From NCBI GenBank assembly GCA_900546745.1, contig URDT01000038.1, positions 1-11,465 of the forward strand: 11,465 nt of DNA, in the 5' to 3' direction. The stretch comes from an uncultured Mycoplasmatota bacterium. Lineage in GTDB: Bacteria; Bacillota_I; Bacilli_A; RF39; UBA660. Every line of letters begins with the position of its first letter. Position 1 is the first letter of the stretch. Made by a program: the position numbers and the translations under genes. The notes under the pieces were generated by a model, which did no database searches, had not been told where the DNA came from, and saw nothing but the letters and a program-made list of their open reading frames with translations. Positions 1 to 8,358 of this stretch are shown here, one piece after another.

Positions 1-19
1 GAAAAAGCAGGATAAGAAA

Positions 20-118
20 CTTGTGCAACTATACTAAACTTTTCCTTATTTCATAAGGGTTTAGTGTTACACAAGACTGATTTCGTACTTACGAAATTCA
101 ACCTACTTTGTGGGTTGA
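20..118 (+). ncRNA. Candidate structured RNA segment: three consecutive hairpins (partial, identity unknown)
   Basis: No convincing coding sequence is visible here. Three hairpins follow each other closely. Bases 20-75 form a long interrupted stem (CTTGTG/CACAAG, AAC/GTT, ACTAAAC/GTTTAGT, CCTTAT/ATAAGG). Bases 81-96 form TTTCGTA/TACGAAA. Bases 98-118 form TCAACCTAC/GTGGGTTGA around a TTT loop. The third contains a U-G pair if the plus strand is the RNA but an A-C mismatch on the other strand, which favours plus-strand transcription. A further weak hairpin (149-156 with 188-195, enclosing GATATT/AATATC) and a plus-strand terminator at 219-258 follow. This could be the 3' end of a structured non-coding RNA or the 3' UTR of a gene left of the window. 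I do not recognise a named family. Confidence 0.4.
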
Positions 119-218
119 TATTGGGATTATATGAGAGCTGGGCCTTATAAAATAACGGTTTTGATATTTATAATATCATCCTTTTTGGTTATTTTTTGTA
201 AAATTTATAGGATGATTG

Positions 219-258
219 AAGACTAACATAATTTTGTCTATGTTAGTCTTTCTTTTTC
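219..258 (+). terminator. Rho-independent terminator of a transcript entering from the left
   Basis: A 12-bp stem AAGACTAACATA (219-230) / TATGTTAGTCTT (239-250) is followed on the plus strand by a T-rich run (TTTCTTTTTC). On the minus strand the stem is followed by CAATC rather than T residues, so it mainly serves plus-strand transcription. The stop codon of the convergent minus-strand gene (238-240) lies inside the hairpin. Confidence 0.65.
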
Positions 259-576
259 TAATTTATCAAATAGTTTCTTATAAATTTCTTTCTCATCTTT
301 ATCTTTAAACATAGATAAGTCTAAAGTAATAACACCTAATTTAAAGTCATCTTTTTTTCTCTTATCTCCAATACCAATTAATCTAATTATTTTTTCAATA
401 TCGTTATTTTGAGTATAATTAAATCTTTTTTCTTTTTCATCAATTTCACTTATATAATAGTTTAATTTATAATCTCCAACATATTTTTCTAATCTTTTAA
501 AATAATTTTCTGCTTCTTTCATAGTTTTAAGTTCATGATTTAGTTTTAGTGGTATTCCATATTCATCTTCATACAT
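238..576 (-). CDS. Small hypothetical protein, second gene of a two-gene operon
   Basis: This 112-residue, highly charged, soluble-looking protein is rich in Lys, Glu and Asp and has no signal peptide or membrane segment. I do not recognise a family. It has a central amphipathic stretch (KEAENYFKRLEKYVGD) and a Lys/Glu-rich helical tail. I chose the ATG at 576 because it overlaps the TGA (569-571) that ends the preceding gene in its restored frame (ATGTATGA overlap), which is typical of translational coupling. A TTG at 591 would add five residues but has no good ribosome site. It probably depends on the leader and promoter upstream of the preceding small gene. Function unknown. Confidence 0.6.
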   Translation of the reverse strand: MYEDEYGIPLKLNHELKTMKEAENYFKRLEKYVGDYKLNYYISEIDEKEKRFNYTQNNDIEKIIRLIGIGDKRKKDDFKLGVITLDLSMFKDKDEKEIYKKLFDKLEKERLT

Positions 577-776
577 ATTCGCTATCTTCAAATATTAAGT
601 AGTCATTGCCTTTAACTTTCAAAATATGGGGTTTTACATAGGGCTATATTAGCATTTTTAAGATTTATAATATATCCATTAGTAAAGGAATATTCCACAT
701 AAGCAAACTTACATATCATTTCAATCTTTCTTTTTAATTCTTCACTTATTACAAGTTTTTTAGTTTTTATTGTCAT
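569..776 (-). pseudogene. Small conserved element protein, frameshifted; paralogue of the gene at 10860-11135
   Basis: Translation begins at ATG 776 after a GGAAAG ribosome site and runs 54 codons to TAA at 612-614. Skipping one base in the AAAACCCC run lets the frame continue (HILKVKGNDYLIF...) to TGA at 569-571, which overlaps the next start codon. The restored product of about 69 residues aligns with the 91-residue protein at 10860-11135. LKRKIEMICKF matches LKKKIEFICDF, NGYIINLKNANIALC matches NGNIRNIEHTNLSYI, and HILKVKGNDYLIF matches HRVIIKGITFLVF. That alignment runs through the break, so I read it as one frameshifted gene. The lesion could be a real mutation, a homopolymer error or a slippery site. 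Function unknown; the duplicated gene plus leader suggests a regulatory or element-maintenance role (inference). Confidence 0.55.
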
Positions 777-805
777 AACTCAATCACTTTCCTTTCTTAA
801 ATAAC

Positions 806-884
806 AAAAAAACTAACTATTTCTAGTTAGCATTTATTACTTAAACTCGAAAAGTTCGAGTTTCCTATCAATCTGGAGCGATTG
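806..884 (-). promoter_or_regulatory. 5' leader with conserved motif, hairpin and terminator (attenuator-like), copy 1
   Basis: Read on the minus strand, it has four parts in order. First is CAATC-GCTCCA-GATTG (884-869), a small hairpin whose loop is GCTCCA. Second is a 10-nt linker. Third is a 9-bp hairpin AAACTCGAA/TTCGAGTTT (863-843). Fourth, after a 12-nt linker, is the intrinsic terminator CTAACT/AGTTAG followed by seven T (830-806). The terminator lies about 29 nt before the start codon of the small gene, so transcription would often stop before it. The same order and almost the same spacing recur at 11158-11242. Both copies share CGCTCCA and TCGAACTTTT. The ligand, protein or condition sensed is unknown. 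Confidence 0.6.
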
Positions 885-952
885 GTTAAGTTATTTACAA
901 CTTTTCCATCACAATTAGGAACTAATACATATTTGTATCAATTTCTATATAC

Positions 953-981
953 ATCTTACCATAAATTATTAATATTTCCAA
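953..981 (-). promoter_or_regulatory. Candidate promoter of the small-gene operon
   Basis: On the minus strand TTGGAA (981-976) and TAAGAT (958-953) are separated by exactly 17 bases, a fair sigma-A match. It would start a leader RNA of about 170 nt that contains the attenuator-like structure before the gene starting at 776. No leader peptide with a good ribosome site was found in it. Confidence 0.4.
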
Positions 982-1008
982 TATAAATGATAAAATTTGT
1001 AAAAATAA

Positions 1009-1078
1009 TGTTATAATTATATATAGGATAGTAATTTGACTTTTTGTTAGAAATAGAACAAATAGTTTAGGGATGGTG
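1009..1078 (+). promoter_or_regulatory. Extended -10 promoter and ribosome-binding site of the large-protein operon
   Basis: TGTTATAAT at 1009-1017 is an extended -10 box. No good -35 box stands at the expected distance, which extended -10 promoters can tolerate. AGGGATGGTG at 1069-1078 is the ribosome site, eight bases before ATG 1087. A small stem (TTTGTT/AACAAA) lies between them. This operon diverges from the small-gene operon on the other strand. Confidence 0.45.
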
Positions 1079-1086
1079 TATTATAA

Positions 1087-3468
1087 ATGATTGAAAAAAT
1101 AACTTTAGAGCAATTTAGAGAAATAAAAAGACAATTAGCATCTATTTTAAAACAAAGTGAAGATCTTTATGAACAACATAAAAATGATGAAAATTATAAT
1201 TATGATGCAGATGAAAAAAGACTTGAAGAACAATACTTAGAAATTCAAAATAGATTATTAAGTTATGATTTAAGTGATATTCCATATGCTGAATGGATGA
1301 ATATGAAAATTCTTTCAGATGAAAATCATATTGCTGATTTTTCTAAAACAAATGCAAATATTGATTTTTCTATGTTAGAATATTCTCCTTATGCTAATTA
1401 TAAAAGTTGTAAGATTCAAAATATTAGAGGTGTAAAAAGAATAATCGATTCTAATCACTTTGATCAGGAAGTTATTAAAAGCAACCCTAATTTATTTCTT
1501 TCAGAATCTTTCTCTACTCAAATAAAACAAAAGTTTTATGATATGAAATTATCTATGGAGGATTTATTTTCATTATCTAATGATCAAATAAAAGAATTGC
1601 AATCAAAACAATTTATGGGTTGTTTTGATTATACTACAAGAGAATTGATCAATGAAATAGGATTACAGAAAGCAATGGAACTATATGCTACTTCCAGAGA
1701 TGATTATAAGGTTGTTTATGAAATATCATCTTTACTTAGTGGTAGTATTAAATATAATATTTCTGATCCTTTTACAAAAAATGATTTTGAGAAAGAATTA
1801 AAAAAAGCAGATGTTTCACATATTAAAAATGTGTATTACTCATATATGAGAAAAGCACTATTAGGTAATAATGAAAGATTTCATAATATAAATTTAGAAA
1901 AACTGCCAGAATTATTTGTCAAAGAAAATAGTGATATTTTATTAACAGATGAAAATATACCAGATGATATTAGGCAAAGGTATTATACAAGAAGATTAAC
2001 TCTTGATGATATAATAAATAATATTACATTATTTAAAAATATTCCGATTTCAAAATTTACTAATGATTATGATTATGTGGAACTTGCTAGTGCCTTAGGG
2101 GATGAAAGATTACAGCAATATACTGAAGTATATCCAGAGTTAATTCATTATATTATAAAAGGCTACTTAAGTAGTCAATTTGCTAGTTTTGTTATTGGAA
2201 GTGAGGAATTATTAAATATTAAACCTAACAAAGATATTAAACAACAAATGCTTGATTATTTAGTTCCATTTTTTGCTTCTTTTAATCAATTAAAAAATAG
2301 AAATCAATTAGAATTATATAATTCATCATTATTTCCTTTAGAACAAAAACAACAAAAAGTTATTGAAACTTTGGGTTTAGATAATATAAAAAGGTTTGAA
2401 AAAGAAACTTCATTTTTCTCACTTAATGGAAATGATGGAATTAGTTTACTAATGCTTGATGCATTTTCATTCTTTTTTCGCAGGAATAGTCCAGAAGAAT
2501 TATTAATAAAGTATGGGCTTGATTTTAAAAATGGTACATTATCATATGAAGAATTTTCAAATCAATTAGCAAAATGCTTGGATATTATGAGAAAGAATAA
2601 TTTGTTTACTGATTATATAGATTATGATTGGCTTGAGGGAGAATTCAGAGATAAACATCCAGAAATATTCCTTAGTCTAGAAGCACCAGAAGAATTAAGA
2701 GAAGCATTTTATAAAAATAAAATTGTTCCAGATTTTTTATTTAAACATAAGGAATATATAAAATTTTTAACTGATAAAAATTTATCTAATACAATTAAAG
2801 CAGATATAAAATTAATGAAAGTTGGTCTTTTGGATTCAAATGGTTATGTTTTGCCCACTGAAGAAAGTTTTATAGGTAATTATGTTTCTAGATATGGAAA
2901 TGAAAAATTACTTGCATTAATTTCTAAATATGGTGAAGTTTTATCGAATATTACAATAAGTAGCTTTCACGGTGAAATTGATAATGAACAAGCAATTGAA
3001 CAAGCAATACGACAATCTATTTATGATAAAATTATAAAAAGTAAGTTTGATTATTCTTATTTGTTAAATGTACCTGAGTTAGTTTCAGAATATCCAAACA
3101 TATTTGTTGATTTTAATAATTTATCAAATGTTTCTGAAGATGAAAGAAAAAGATTAACTAAAGCATTCTATGGTAGGACTTTATCTTTTGCAGATATAAA
3201 AAAATATCCAGAATTGGTATTGTTATTAAAAGATAAAAATTTAGAGATTGCTTTTGGCAATAAAAATAGTGCTTATGAAAATGGTAGAATTACTCTCAAT
3301 TCTCGTAACGAAAGTCATAGTACATATAGTGATTTAGAATTGTTAAAGGCTTTTGGTAATGAAAAGTTTTTAGAATTATGTTCTAAATATGGAAGATATA
3401 TGGATGGTATTGCCACACAACTTGGGTTAGATGTTGATTTTGCACAAAGTAATTTAGATTATACTTAA
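1087..3468 (+). CDS. Giant helical-repeat protein, N-terminal part; interrupted by in-frame TAA
   Basis: This 793-codon part is the first half of what appears to be one 1638-codon gene (1087-6003); only the TAA at 3466-3468 separates the halves, in the same frame. It has no signal peptide or membrane segments. After a charged helical N-terminus (1-60) it holds degenerate repeats of about 45 residues at roughly 134-178, 280-319, 524-565 and 669-718. Their pattern is HPEIFLS..APEELREAFYKN....F....EYIKFLTDKN. Each is followed by a helix resembling GNEKLLALISKYG. A fifth copy (HPELFLSDDAPDELKQYFYNR) lies just after the stop, which shows that the codons after the TAA belong to the same protein. 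The repeats suggest an alpha-solenoid scaffold (inference). Function unknown; it is first in an operon with the dehydrogenase-like gene at 5993. Confidence 0.75.
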   Translation: MIEKITLEQFREIKRQLASILKQSEDLYEQHKNDENYNYDADEKRLEEQYLEIQNRLLSYDLSDIPYAEWMNMKILSDENHIADFSKTNANIDFSMLEYSPYANYKSCKIQNIRGVKRIIDSNHFDQEVIKSNPNLFLSESFSTQIKQKFYDMKLSMEDLFSLSNDQIKELQSKQFMGCFDYTTRELINEIGLQKAMELYATSRDDYKVVYEISSLLSGSIKYNISDPFTKNDFEKELKKADVSHIKNVYYSYMRKALLGNNERFHNINLEKLPELFVKENSDILLTDENIPDDIRQRYYTRRLTLDDIINNITLFKNIPISKFTNDYDYVELASALGDERLQQYTEVYPELIHYIIKGYLSSQFASFVIGSEELLNIKPNKDIKQQMLDYLVPFFASFNQLKNRNQLELYNSSLFPLEQKQQKVIETLGLDNIKRFEKETSFFSLNGNDGISLLMLDAFSFFFRRNSPEELLIKYGLDFKNGTLSYEEFSNQLAKCLDIMRKNNLFTDYIDYDWLEGEFRDKHPEIFLSLEAPEELREAFYKNKIVPDFLFKHKEYIKFLTDKNLSNTIKADIKLMKVGLLDSNGYVLPTEESFIGNYVSRYGNEKLLALISKYGEVLSNITISSFHGEIDNEQAIEQAIRQSIYDKIIKSKFDYSYLLNVPELVSEYPNIFVDFNNLSNVSEDERKRLTKAFYGRTLSFADIKKYPELVLLLKDKNLEIAFGNKNSAYENGRITLNSRNESHSTYSDLELLKAFGNEKFLELCSKYGRYMDGIATQLGLDVDFAQSNLDYT

Positions 3469-3642
3469 ATAACACAAAAAATTGAAGATATTATTACAAG
3501 GGAAAGTATTGCAGGAGATTTAGCATATCAGCCAGAAGATGCACCTACTTTCTTAAGAGAAAGTCATCCAGAATTATTTTTAAGTGATGATGCACCAGAT
3601 GAATTAAAACAATATTTCTATAATCGTTCTAATAATTATCCA

Positions 3643-6003
3643 TTGACATTTGAGATATTACAAAGGAATAAAGATTGGATGCCTTTTCTAAAAGATAAGG
3701 CTATAACTACATCACTTTTGAGAAATAGTTATTTAAAACAGGACATGATTAAATTCTTTGAAGTTTTTGGTGAAGAGAAAGCCATTAAATTAGGAATTAA
3801 TAGAGCTGAAACTGTAAAAGAAATGATGAAAGCACACCAAGTTGATTTAATGAAAAGTTGGTATGATAAAACTGGTGGTAAATTTATACCAGATTTTGTA
3901 GTAATGCAAAACTTTAATATAAATGAAGCAGATAAATTTTTAGCATCTGGAGCAAATTGGAGTAATTTAATGAAAATTAAAAATTTTGCTCAACCACCAG
4001 AATCAAGAGATGCTATGCTAAAACTTGCATATTCATTTGGTGCATTTGATCAAGACCAAAGAGGATTTAAAAAACTTCAAGATTTATTAACTGGGTTACC
4101 TAAAAAAATTGATGCTGAACAAGGATATATATTTGAACAAATTGATAAACAAATAAACCAGTATAGTCAAAGAAGAGTTTTCTTTGGAGTCAAATCAAGA
4201 AGTTATATGGATGCTGAGGGTAATGTTCATACTACTAGAGAATCTTTCCCTACTTCTAAAATAGAGGAAGCATATCAACAAATGATTGATTATGTTAAAA
4301 ATAATGGATTTATAGATTTATTTGATAATACAACTTTATTAAATCTTTTAGAATCATTAAAAAAGGAAAATGTTGTCATTGATTTTTCTAAAGACATTTT
4401 TAGTCAACTTTATCGTAAAAATGATGATGGTTCTTATACATTGACTATTAATGCTCAAAGTTGTCCAAAATCATCACAAGCCATTAGAGGTGTTTTAGAA
4501 AAATTTAGAGAAGTACCAATGCTTACACCAGATAAAGCACATCAATTATTTGGTGGATTTGAATTAAAATACGATGCAGATTTCAGAGAATTTTTACTCG
4601 CGAATATGGAAAAAGTTTTAAATAATCCAGAATATGTTAGTCTTGTAGCAAGTGTTCAAAGACAATTTTCTGATATAAAAGCAATTAATAGTAATAGAGC
4701 CTTAACTTGGGAACTGGCAGTAAGTTATGTTCAAACAAATAAATTTACATCTGTAAATGTTGGTAATGAACGAGTTGCTGAAATTTCTGCTATTGCAGGA
4801 TATTCTCAAGCAGATTTTAATACTTTACAACAAATATATAATTATGGTAAGCAAAGAACATTTAGTAGTATTCCTAGAATTGAACAAAGTGCTGAAAAAA
4901 CAAGTGGCAAATATACTTATGAAATTTTAAGATTAGATGATCCATTGGCAATGGCTATTGGAACTTTAACAGATTGTTGTCAAGAATTAAACAATTGTGC
5001 TGAAGTTTGTATGGAACATAGTATGGTTGATAAAAATGGTCGTGTATTTGTTATAAAAGATGAACAAGGAAATATTGTGGCTCAAAGTTGGGTATGGAGA
5101 AACAAAGATGTTTTATGTTTTGATAATATTGAAATACCAGACAAGGCATTTGCAAGAGCTGTTAAAGAACATCCAGATTTAGGTAGAAAAGGATTTACTG
5201 ATGAAGTATTTGAAATCTATAAACAAGCAGCACATGATTTAATTGAAGCAGATGAAAAAGTATATAAAGAACTTCTTGAAAGTGGCAAAATTACTCAAGA
5301 ACAATATGATGGTTTAAGACTAGGTAAAATAACTGTTGGTTTAGGATATAACGACATTGCTGAATCATTAAAACAAAATTCTTCAGTTGATAAGGGCACT
5401 GTTTCAAGACCATTACCTTTTGAAGAACCAGTAAAACTATCTAGAGGACTTTATACAAGTGATTCTACAACACAATATATTTTAGAAGAAAGAGAAGATA
5501 GAAAAGAATTTGATGGTGATACACTTCCAATACATAGTGATGCTTTTGTTGAATATAGTGATTCTAATTTTGCAGAAAAGTCTTTACTTTCTTTAGAAAA
5601 ATTAGAAATAGTTACTAAAGAAGATCCAAGAAATTTAGATACTTCTGTTAGTGATTATGCAGATTCAGAACATCTTGTTACAGAAATAGCAAGAAATTAT
5701 GGATTAAATCCAGAAACTTCAAAAATAGTAATGAATCCTAATTTTGCAATTATATATGATGTAAATGGTGATAAAGTAAGAGTTGGTGATTTGTTATTTA
5801 ACACTAAGGTTGATAATGAACAACAACAAATAGATATTGAAAATCAAGTTGTAATGCAAATGAAATTAGCATTAGAACAGATTGCTAGTGATAAGCAAGT
5901 TGATGTATCAGCTCTAGATGAAAAACAACTAGAAATGTATGAAAAAATTACTGGATTAACTGATGAAATTGATAGAGAAAGAGGTGTTGGTCATGCAAGA
6001 TAG
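3643..6003 (+). CDS. Giant helical-repeat protein, C-terminal part with Cys-rich CCQ...AQSWVWR domain
   Basis: This is the second half of the interrupted gene. Coding really resumes right after the stop at 3469; TTG 3643 is only the first possible start and lacks a good ribosome site. The segment 3469-3642 encodes the fifth repeat and has no stop. The rest is mostly helical. A compact domain at about residues 425-498 of this part carries TDCCQ, C452, C456, H459, then GRVFVIKDEQGNIVAQSWVW and LCFDNIEIP. I have a weak memory of similar cores in PcfJ-like or acetyltransferase-like proteins of mobile elements, but cannot confirm it. The Cys/His cluster could bind metal or be catalytic (inference). 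The C-terminus is acidic and ends in TAG at 6001-6003, overlapping the next gene by 11 bases. Confidence 0.7.
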   Translation: MTFEILQRNKDWMPFLKDKAITTSLLRNSYLKQDMIKFFEVFGEEKAIKLGINRAETVKEMMKAHQVDLMKSWYDKTGGKFIPDFVVMQNFNINEADKFLASGANWSNLMKIKNFAQPPESRDAMLKLAYSFGAFDQDQRGFKKLQDLLTGLPKKIDAEQGYIFEQIDKQINQYSQRRVFFGVKSRSYMDAEGNVHTTRESFPTSKIEEAYQQMIDYVKNNGFIDLFDNTTLLNLLESLKKENVVIDFSKDIFSQLYRKNDDGSYTLTINAQSCPKSSQAIRGVLEKFREVPMLTPDKAHQLFGGFELKYDADFREFLLANMEKVLNNPEYVSLVASVQRQFSDIKAINSNRALTWELAVSYVQTNKFTSVNVGNERVAEISAIAGYSQADFNTLQQIYNYGKQRTFSSIPRIEQSAEKTSGKYTYEILRLDDPLAMAIGTLTDCCQELNNCAEVCMEHSMVDKNGRVFVIKDEQGNIVAQSWVWRNKDVLCFDNIEIPDKAFARAVKEHPDLGRKGFTDEVFEIYKQAAHDLIEADEKVYKELLESGKITQEQYDGLRLGKITVGLGYNDIAESLKQNSSVDKGTVSRPLPFEEPVKLSRGLYTSDSTTQYILEEREDRKEFDGDTLPIHSDAFVEYSDSNFAEKSLLSLEKLEIVTKEDPRNLDTSVSDYADSEHLVTEIARNYGLNPETSKIVMNPNFAIIYDVNGDKVRVGDLLFNTKVDNEQQQIDIENQVVMQMKLALEQIASDKQVDVSALDEKQLEMYEKITGLTDEIDRERGVGHAR

Positions 6004-6997
6004 TATTGATAAAATAATATCAAATGCTTTACAAGTAAAAAAAGATACTTTAAGTAAAAATATTAAATCTATTATTATTCAAATAAAAAAGGCTTTAGAT
6101 AGTAATAAAGAAGCAATATTACAAGCAAATAAAATAGATGAAAAAAATAATAATGGATTTATACTAGATTTTGATATTATTAATAATATATTTTCTAACT
6201 TAGAAAAAGAAAATATGGTTTATGGTGATGTTACTCTTTCACAAAAAGATAATGAACAAAATATTATATATGGAACTCAAATAATGGATTATGGAAATGT
6301 TGTTGTTATAACAGATGGTAATCCATATGCTATAATTGAAATGGTTATTAAAAATATAATGGCTGGTAATACAACAGTATTTTCTAATAATGGATTTATG
6401 TTTGGAACTAATCAACTAATAGTTCAAATAGTTCAAAGTGTTTTAGAACAATTTAATATATCTAAATATTTGATTCAGATATTTGTATCAGAGAATTTTG
6501 ATGAAGTTTTATCAAATTATGCTAATATTGATTTAGTAATTTGTATTGGTAATCACAATTTGCAAAATTTAATTTTAAATAAATCAAAAAATAGGACTCT
6601 TATAAGTGGTTATGAGAACTTTGATTTATATATTGAAGATACAGCACATATAGAATTTTTAAATAAAATTATGAATACTGGATTAAATATTCAATTATAT
6701 ATAAATAATGATACAAAATTAGATTATTCAGATGCAATAATAGTAAATGATATAGATGAAGCAATTGCTCAAATTAATTATAACGGTAGTAAATATAGTT
6801 CAGCTATATTCACTACATCAACAGAAAATGCTTCTAAATTTGTAAAAGAGGTTAAATCGAAAATAGTAACTATTAATACTAGTCCAACTATTGAAAGAAT
6901 AATTGATATAAAACAAAAAGATTTAACAAATGAAAAAACTATAATATATCCATTTAATTTTAAATTGGATGGTAATAGTAATAAAATTGAATTATAA
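5993..6997 (+). CDS. Degenerate ProA/aldehyde-dehydrogenase-like protein, probably non-catalytic
   Basis: This 334-residue protein resembles gamma-glutamyl phosphate reductase (ProA) along most of its length. Numbered from ATG 5993: QANKID (44-49) matches the IL.AN..D region. GNVVVITDGNPYAIIEMVIK and AGNTTVF (101-130) match the cofactor-binding core. NIDLVICIGNHNLQNLI (178-194) matches the iDliiPRG..Li stretch. AIAQINYNGSKYSSAIFTT (257-275) and KIVTINTSPT (about 290-299) match the Hi..ygs.HtdaI and VyvNaSt motifs. Where ProA has its NAKTQRP...C segment with the catalytic Cys, this protein has MNTGLNIQLYINN (about 227-239) and no Cys. It also lacks the GAEIGIST and C-terminal segments and is shorter than ProA (about 415). 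I infer a pseudoenzyme or binding module. ATG 5993 is chosen for GAGGTG six bases upstream; ATG 5963 would add ten residues. It is coupled to the large gene. Confidence 0.65.
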   Translation: MQDSIDKIISNALQVKKDTLSKNIKSIIIQIKKALDSNKEAILQANKIDEKNNNGFILDFDIINNIFSNLEKENMVYGDVTLSQKDNEQNIIYGTQIMDYGNVVVITDGNPYAIIEMVIKNIMAGNTTVFSNNGFMFGTNQLIVQIVQSVLEQFNISKYLIQIFVSENFDEVLSNYANIDLVICIGNHNLQNLILNKSKNRTLISGYENFDLYIEDTAHIEFLNKIMNTGLNIQLYINNDTKLDYSDAIIVNDIDEAIAQINYNGSKYSSAIFTTSTENASKFVKEVKSKIVTINTSPTIERIIDIKQKDLTNEKTIIYPFNFKLDGNSNKIEL

Positions 6998-7001
6998 AAG
7001 A

Positions 7002-7036
7002 ACGATGGTTTAAAGTGATAAACCATCGTCTTTTTC
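7002..7036. terminator. Terminator shared by convergent genes
   Basis: An 11-bp perfect stem ACGATGGTTTA (7002-7012) / TAAACCATCGT (7019-7029) with a six-base loop is followed by a T-rich run (CTTTTTCTTT) on the plus strand, ending the large-protein operon. The upstream side (TATAAAAGA) gives a weaker tail for minus-strand transcription. The relaxase stop codon (7010-7012) sits inside the stem. Confidence 0.75.
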
Positions 7037-8338
7037 TTTCTTTGTTTTATAAAATTCTTTAGCTTCTTCATCCATTTCATTGTTTAAGTGTTTAGCAGCT
7101 TTTTCAATTTCTCTTTTATTAAACAAATTAAATCTTCGGTTATTTGCTTCAATTCTTTTTTGTTGCTTTTCTAATATTTCTGGATCATACTGGCTTTTAT
7201 ATAAATCAACACTCATATTTCTATCGAATATTTTTTCAACTATGTCTTTAATTATTTTAGGCATTTTATCTAAAAATTTTTTAATATAATAAAGTAAATA
7301 ATTTTTTTGTTGTTCTAATTCTTCATTTTTATATTTAAGTTGATAATTCTCATGTTTTAAATCTTCATTTTGTTTAGATAACTTTTGATTTTCATTTAAT
7401 AAATGATTTTTAGATTTAAGTATAATTTTATCATTAATTTTTATTTTTTTATCTATTTCATCACTTATATCGTTTTTATCTTTATTAAGTTTAGTTATTT
7501 GTTTATTGATAGATTCTTTATTATCTTCTAAATTAGACACTTCATTTTCAAGGTTAGATATTTCTTGTTTAAGTCCTTTAACTCTTTCATTAAAGAGTTT
7601 TCTTTCATATGATGTAATATCTCTATTTTTACCTTTTTGTTTTTCTTTAAGTTTAGAATCCATACCATAAGCAATATTAAATTCATTAATGCATCTTTCT
7701 CTCATTTTATCTTGAATAACAACTAGTGATTCTTTTGTGAATATTGAAGTTTTACCAACTTGTCTTGATAATCCTATTTTACAATTCTCTTTAACTGGAA
7801 CTCCAACTATGTGCATATGTGGAGAATGTTCATCAAAATGAATAGTCGAATTTGCTATATAAAAAGCTGGAACAATTTCTTGTATATCTTCTAATTGTTG
7901 TTCAAATACTTGTGTCATTTGATACTTATATTCTAAATTTTTCTCATCCCAATATTCCATATTTCCAAGTTCAATAACTATCTCACAAGCAAGATCATGT
8001 TTTGTATCGTTAGCAATTTTGTTAAAGTAGTTATCTATTTTTCTATCATCTCTAGTTTGTTTATTGTTGTATTCTAATCTTGCTTCTTCAAATAAATCTA
8101 AATACAATTCTTTAACATCTTTAACAATATCATTTGAACCTTTGATAGTTTTTATTAATTCTTGATTATTATCATATTGTCTTAAATTATGATGATTAAC
8201 TTTTCCTAATTGTTTAACATTTTGTATAGCATTATTATTTTTTGATGTAGTACCTGATGGAGTATTCTTTGCTTCTTGTCTTGCTTTAATAGATTTGTTT
8301 TTATCATTGCCTAAATGTAGTGAATAAGATAATTCCAT
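7010..8338 (-). CDS. MobV-family relaxase (plasmid mobilisation / Pre-type protein)
   Basis: This 442-residue protein would nick one strand at oriT, stay bound to the 5' end and lead the strand during conjugative mobilisation. The N-terminal relaxase domain shows HHNLR (49-53, motif I) and HFDEHSPHMH (167-176), the metal-binding HxDE..PHxH motif that marks the MobV/MobM-type family. Residues from about 245 to 345 form a long coiled coil rich in Asn, Lys and Glu (NLENEVSNLEDNKESINKQI), as is usual in this family, probably for dimerisation or partner contact. The basic C-terminus follows. ATG 8338 is supported by AAGGAGGTG (8356-8348) nine bases upstream. No coupling protein or secretion gene is present in the window, so it would need a helper element. 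The hairpin-rich region directly upstream is the natural place for oriT. Confidence 0.88.
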   Translation of the reverse strand: MELSYSLHLGNDKNKSIKARQEAKNTPSGTTSKNNNAIQNVKQLGKVNHHNLRQYDNNQELIKTIKGSNDIVKDVKELYLDLFEEARLEYNNKQTRDDRKIDNYFNKIANDTKHDLACEIVIELGNMEYWDEKNLEYKYQMTQVFEQQLEDIQEIVPAFYIANSTIHFDEHSPHMHIVGVPVKENCKIGLSRQVGKTSIFTKESLVVIQDKMRERCINEFNIAYGMDSKLKEKQKGKNRDITSYERKLFNERVKGLKQEISNLENEVSNLEDNKESINKQITKLNKDKNDISDEIDKKIKINDKIILKSKNHLLNENQKLSKQNEDLKHENYQLKYKNEELEQQKNYLLYYIKKFLDKMPKIIKDIVEKIFDRNMSVDLYKSQYDPEILEKQQKRIEANNRRFNLFNKREIEKAAKHLNNEMDEEAKEFYKTKKEKDDGLSL

Positions 8339-8358
8339 ATAAATTACACCTCCTTATT

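Noticed and set aside
20..118. Group II intron end or transposon-associated guide RNA
   Set aside because: No domain V signature, no intron-encoded protein, and no TnpB or IscB gene is visible; the left flank is missing, so it cannot be assigned.
134..146. GAGAGCTGGGCC, resembling a short 23S rRNA segment
   Set aside because: Only about ten bases are similar and neighbouring rRNA sequence is absent; not an rRNA gene.
6778..7080. Minus-strand 100-codon open frame
   Set aside because: It overlaps the end of the ProA-like gene, the shared terminator and the relaxase end in another frame, and has no ribosome site; a shadow frame.
7080..7289. Plus-strand 69-codon hydrophobic open frame
   Set aside because: It lies wholly antisense to the coiled-coil and C-terminal part of the relaxase; its apparent hydrophobic character is the complement of Lys/Glu/Asn-rich codons.
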